Source: Pseudovibrio sp000156235 (lineage in GTDB: Bacteria; Pseudomonadota; Alphaproteobacteria; Rhizobiales; Stappiaceae). From it: a stretch of 64,000 bases of DNA. Positions 61,750 through 64,000 of the stretch are shown here, in pieces (positions within the stretch are counted from its first letter, which is position 1; each line of letters starts with the position of its first letter). Position numbers and translations under genes: made by a program. The stretch is taken from assembly GCF_000156235.1 (NCBI RefSeq), contig NZ_DS996805.1, forward strand, positions 930,001 through 994,000, in the 5' to 3' direction. Below the pieces are notes generated by a model. That model made no database searches, was not told where the DNA came from, and was given only the letters and a program-made list of their open reading frames with translations.

Positions 61750-63312
61750 TCAGAGGGTTTGAACTGTCTTCAATGCACCTTCCAAAGCATCCCCTTTTTC
61801 ATCCAGCAACGCAGCTTCCCGAAGCCGTCTGAGCCACTCTGAAGCGTCTTTTCGCCCTTTCAGCAGGGCAAGAGAGGATAAAACCCGGTCAAATTTGGAG
61901 TGACCGCGGATATGTGTATCTGAATACCCCTTGATGAGACGGCGGCATTTGAGGATTTCTACGGCAAGCTGGTAGTCTGAATGAACTGTTTTGAGCGTAA
62001 GATCGCGCCAGCTTTGCAGGTGGTCCGTCTCGATCTGATGGCGCAGGAAACTACGGCGCCACGGCTTTAAGCTGCTGATGAGCCAGAGACTTAGGAACCC
62101 GCGAATGGATCGGGTCCTGATGCGCCGACCTTTGTTGATGCGCCTGTCCAACCAGTTGAAGACTGCAGGACGCGCTTCGATCCATCTGCCAAGTCGTGTT
62201 GGCAGTGTGCCGCAGATTTCCTCCATGCGAGGGTGAAGATATTCAGTCAGCTCCAGTTGACTACCCGCCACTGGGCCCACTTCCCGATGAACGCGTTGAA
62301 AGCGTGTTTTTTGCGTTTTTATGTCGGCGACCCGGATTGTGTCGTCATAACACATAGCATTTGCGATATACTTGGCTGCTGTTCGGGTCAGCTCCCAACT
62401 CTCATTTTCGGTATCACTGGCGAGCACGATTTCGAGGTGGTTGAGATACTCTTCGCCGTATTCCAGATCCTGAAACTCAACCGTCTTACGAAGGCCTGCC
62501 AGAGCCATGTCGCGGGTCTGTTCCGGAAGAGCTTCAATGCGGGATAAGAGCAGTTGCCAGGCGGCCAGTTTTCGAGCTGGTCCACGAGCTGTGAGCGAAG
62601 TTGCTGGCCTTGGTTGCTCTGATCGCATGGTAACAGGCGATCCGGCTGCTCCTGCAGATTGAGCATGATCGAAACTGGCGTTGAAAGAGGCTAGGCTGGC
62701 GTTGACGCCTTTACCGCCTTTGCGGATTGTTTCTTCATAAGTGCTTTTTGGGAACGGCAGTGCGCCGGAGCCCGCGAGTGCACCGAAGAGGCTGGAGGAA
62801 ATGACGCTGCCGTTTTCTGCGGCGACATCTTCCATGTTGAAGGCGACCAGCTTTTGCGAGGCGCTGCCAAGGCGGGAGAGAACGGCAGTACTGTCCTGCT
62901 CGCCTTTGCCCGGCACGATCTTTTCTGAGACTGCGAGGATACGATGGGAAGACGCGATGAGCGTTGTCTTGTCAGCGGTCACGAAACCACGGATGACAGC
63001 ACGGCCTGCTTCCATGAGCTCGGCGCAGATGACGATGTCGACATCGCCTTGTGATGGACTGAGCGAGAAGACCGGGGCTTTGCCGTTATCAGGTGCGATT
63101 TCCACGTAGTAAATGGTCGCGCCGGTGCGTTGGGCAACCCCTGCGACGGAGGTGGACTGGGCTTTGTAACCATTGGCTTCAGCCAGATTGACGATCCAGT
63201 CGGTGAGAACACCGCCGCCCTGCCCGCCGACGGCGAAAATGGCGATCTTGGTGATGGTACGGGTTGCGTCTTCGCCTGTGCCCATAGCCTGCCATTGAGT
63301 ATCGACTTCCAT
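61750..63312 (-). CDS. iorB: Indolepyruvate ferredoxin oxidoreductase, beta subunit
   Basis: IorB carries the gamma-type domain of pyruvate:ferredoxin oxidoreductase-like enzymes that decarboxylate aryl pyruvates to aryl-acetyl-CoA using thiamine diphosphate and ferredoxin. The 520-residue protein has the start ITKIAIFAVGGQGGGVLTDWI near residues 20-40, VAGVAQRTGATIYYVEI near 54-70, and VDIVICAELMEAGRAV near 87-102. The extended C-terminal half (~235-520), with FQDLEYGEEYLNHLE, is the helical region (DUF6537-type) of proteobacterial IorB. It overlaps the iorA stop by 1 bp (TGATG), which suits subunit coupling. Confidence 0.9.
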   Translation of the reverse strand: MEVDTQWQAMGTGEDATRTITKIAIFAVGGQGGGVLTDWIVNLAEANGYKAQSTSVAGVAQRTGATIYYVEIAPDNGKAPVFSLSPSQGDVDIVICAELMEAGRAVIRGFVTADKTTLIASSHRILAVSEKIVPGKGEQDSTAVLSRLGSASQKLVAFNMEDVAAENGSVISSSLFGALAGSGALPFPKSTYEETIRKGGKGVNASLASFNASFDHAQSAGAAGSPVTMRSEQPRPATSLTARGPARKLAAWQLLLSRIEALPEQTRDMALAGLRKTVEFQDLEYGEEYLNHLEIVLASDTENESWELTRTAAKYIANAMCYDDTIRVADIKTQKTRFQRVHREVGPVAGSQLELTEYLHPRMEEICGTLPTRLGRWIEARPAVFNWLDRRINKGRRIRTRSIRGFLSLWLISSLKPWRRSFLRHQIETDHLQSWRDLTLKTVHSDYQLAVEILKCRRLIKGYSDTHIRGHSKFDRVLSSLALLKGRKDASEWLRRLREAALLDEKGDALEGALKTVQTL

Positions 63313-64000
63313 CAGTTTACCTCCTCAATGATCAGGGTACGGCGTTCGCGCCAGTTTTGTAGGGCGCTGATGATACGGTCGCGTATCTTGCGGAAGAACC
63401 GCTCAGACTTGCTCGGGTGATGGATGGTGTCGGCCTGATAGAACGATGGGCAGAGGATGGCGGCGTCTGCCACCTCCCCGCAGTTGCCACAGCCGACACA
63501 GTTCTGGTCGACATGGGCGACCGGATCATCGCGCAGCGGGTCATCCAGCTCTTTGACGGTCAGAGATGGGCAACCGGACAGGCGCATGCAGGCGTGGTCA
63601 CCGGTACAGACGTCTTCATCAACACCGAAACGGGTTTTCACCACGCGTTTTAGCTCTTTGACCGCCTGATTGATGATTGGCTTTTCGCGGCGCTGACGGT
63701 TGAGCATGCATTCAGAGGAAGCAACAATCACCTTCGGGCCTTTGACGTCCGTGGTCAGTGCTTCTTTCAAGACAGACTGCATCTGAGTGACATCGTAGGT
63801 GCGATCGATCTGGCGAACCCATTTGACGCCTACGCCTTTCACCGCTTCCGTGATTGGGTGCTTGGTGGATTTGCTCTTGTTGTTAGCCCGCGATGAAAGG
63901 ATGTCCTGCCCGCCAGTGGCTGCGGAATAGTAGTTGTCGACGACGACAATCACGCCGTCATTCTGGTTGAAGACCGCATTGCCGATGGAGGTGGTCAGGC
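63312..64000 (-). CDS. iorA: Indolepyruvate ferredoxin oxidoreductase, alpha subunit (cut at window edge)
   Basis: Only the C-terminal ~229 residues are visible; the gene continues past the right edge. The visible sequence begins TTSIGNAVFNQNDGVIVVVDNYYSAATGGQD, part of the thiamine-binding region, and ends with iron-sulphur motifs: CTGDHACMRLSGCPSL and DQNCVGCGNCGEVADAAILCP. These are typical of the IorA C-terminal ferredoxin-like region. The frame extends upstream without a stop, so the short reading frame starting at GTG 63953 is not the real start. Confidence 0.9.
   Translation of the reverse strand, partial: LTTSIGNAVFNQNDGVIVVVDNYYSAATGGQDILSSRANNKSKSTKHPITEAVKGVGVKWVRQIDRTYDVTQMQSVLKEALTTDVKGPKVIVASSECMLNRQRREKPIINQAVKELKRVVKTRFGVDEDVCTGDHACMRLSGCPSLTVKELDDPLRDDPVAHVDQNCVGCGNCGEVADAAILCPSFYQADTIHHPSKSERFFRKIRDRIISALQNWRERRTLIIEEVN

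Noticed and set aside
1..64000. Search for tRNA, rRNA, CRISPR arrays and insertion sequences
   Set aside because: No cloverleaf with CCA-type ends, spaced repeats, or transposase-like frames with inverted ends were seen by eye.

Overview
The window looks like chromosome from a Gram-negative alphaproteobacterium. The lipobox TssJ, OmpA-tailed TssL and family-5 binding-protein importer support this, and a marine Pseudovibrio-like genus is my best guess from gene content, not from any search. No rRNA, tRNA, IS element, prophage or CRISPR array was seen. Almost all of the sequence is coding.

Region 1 (1-17.8 kb, mostly minus strand) is sugar uptake and pectin breakdown. At the left edge are a cut ribose-type ABC ATPase and rbsD, with overlapping palindromic operators upstream. 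Next is one long minus-strand operon: family-5 binding protein, two permeases, two ATPases, a HAD-phosphatase fusion, an 837-residue unknown, a GH105 unsaturated-uronyl hydrolase, a GH28 polygalacturonase, kduD and kduI. The enzymes lack signal peptides, so imported oligogalacturonides are probably cut inside the cell and sent through KduI and KduD to 2-keto-3-deoxygluconate. A divergent LacI-family regulator and two near-identical 16-bp palindromes in the shared intergenic region suggest local control.

Region 2 (17.8-57.2 kb) is a complete type VI secretion system (T6SS). It opens with a cytochrome P450, a 391-residue acidic protein and a Leu/Ala-rich 337-residue protein, which converge on a small protein kinase. 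The order tssA-tssB-tssC-hcp-tagJ-tssE-tssF-tssG-clpV and the later fha-tssJ-tssK-tssL-tssM match the two halves of the Pseudomonas aeruginosa H1-T6SS. Between clpV and vgrG sits a cassette that is not part of the standard core: a complete bacterial voltage-gated sodium channel, translationally coupled to a TssB-TssC-like fusion protein, and a 93-residue protein. vgrG is followed by a DUF6931-type protein and a PAAR tip. After tssM come three large proteins (912, 1087 and 1049 residues) that share a short N-terminal motif. The last two are tandem paralogues with conserved ends and divergent middles. A bidirectional terminator closes the region.

Region 3 (57.2-64 kb, minus strand) is housekeeping: a secreted endonuclease/exonuclease/phosphatase-family enzyme, L-serine dehydratase, a serine/H+ symporter, and indolepyruvate ferredoxin oxidoreductase beta and (cut) alpha subunits.

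The best candidate for something undescribed is the sodium channel plus sheath-fusion cassette inside the T6SS operon, together with the three large proteins that share an N-terminal motif.
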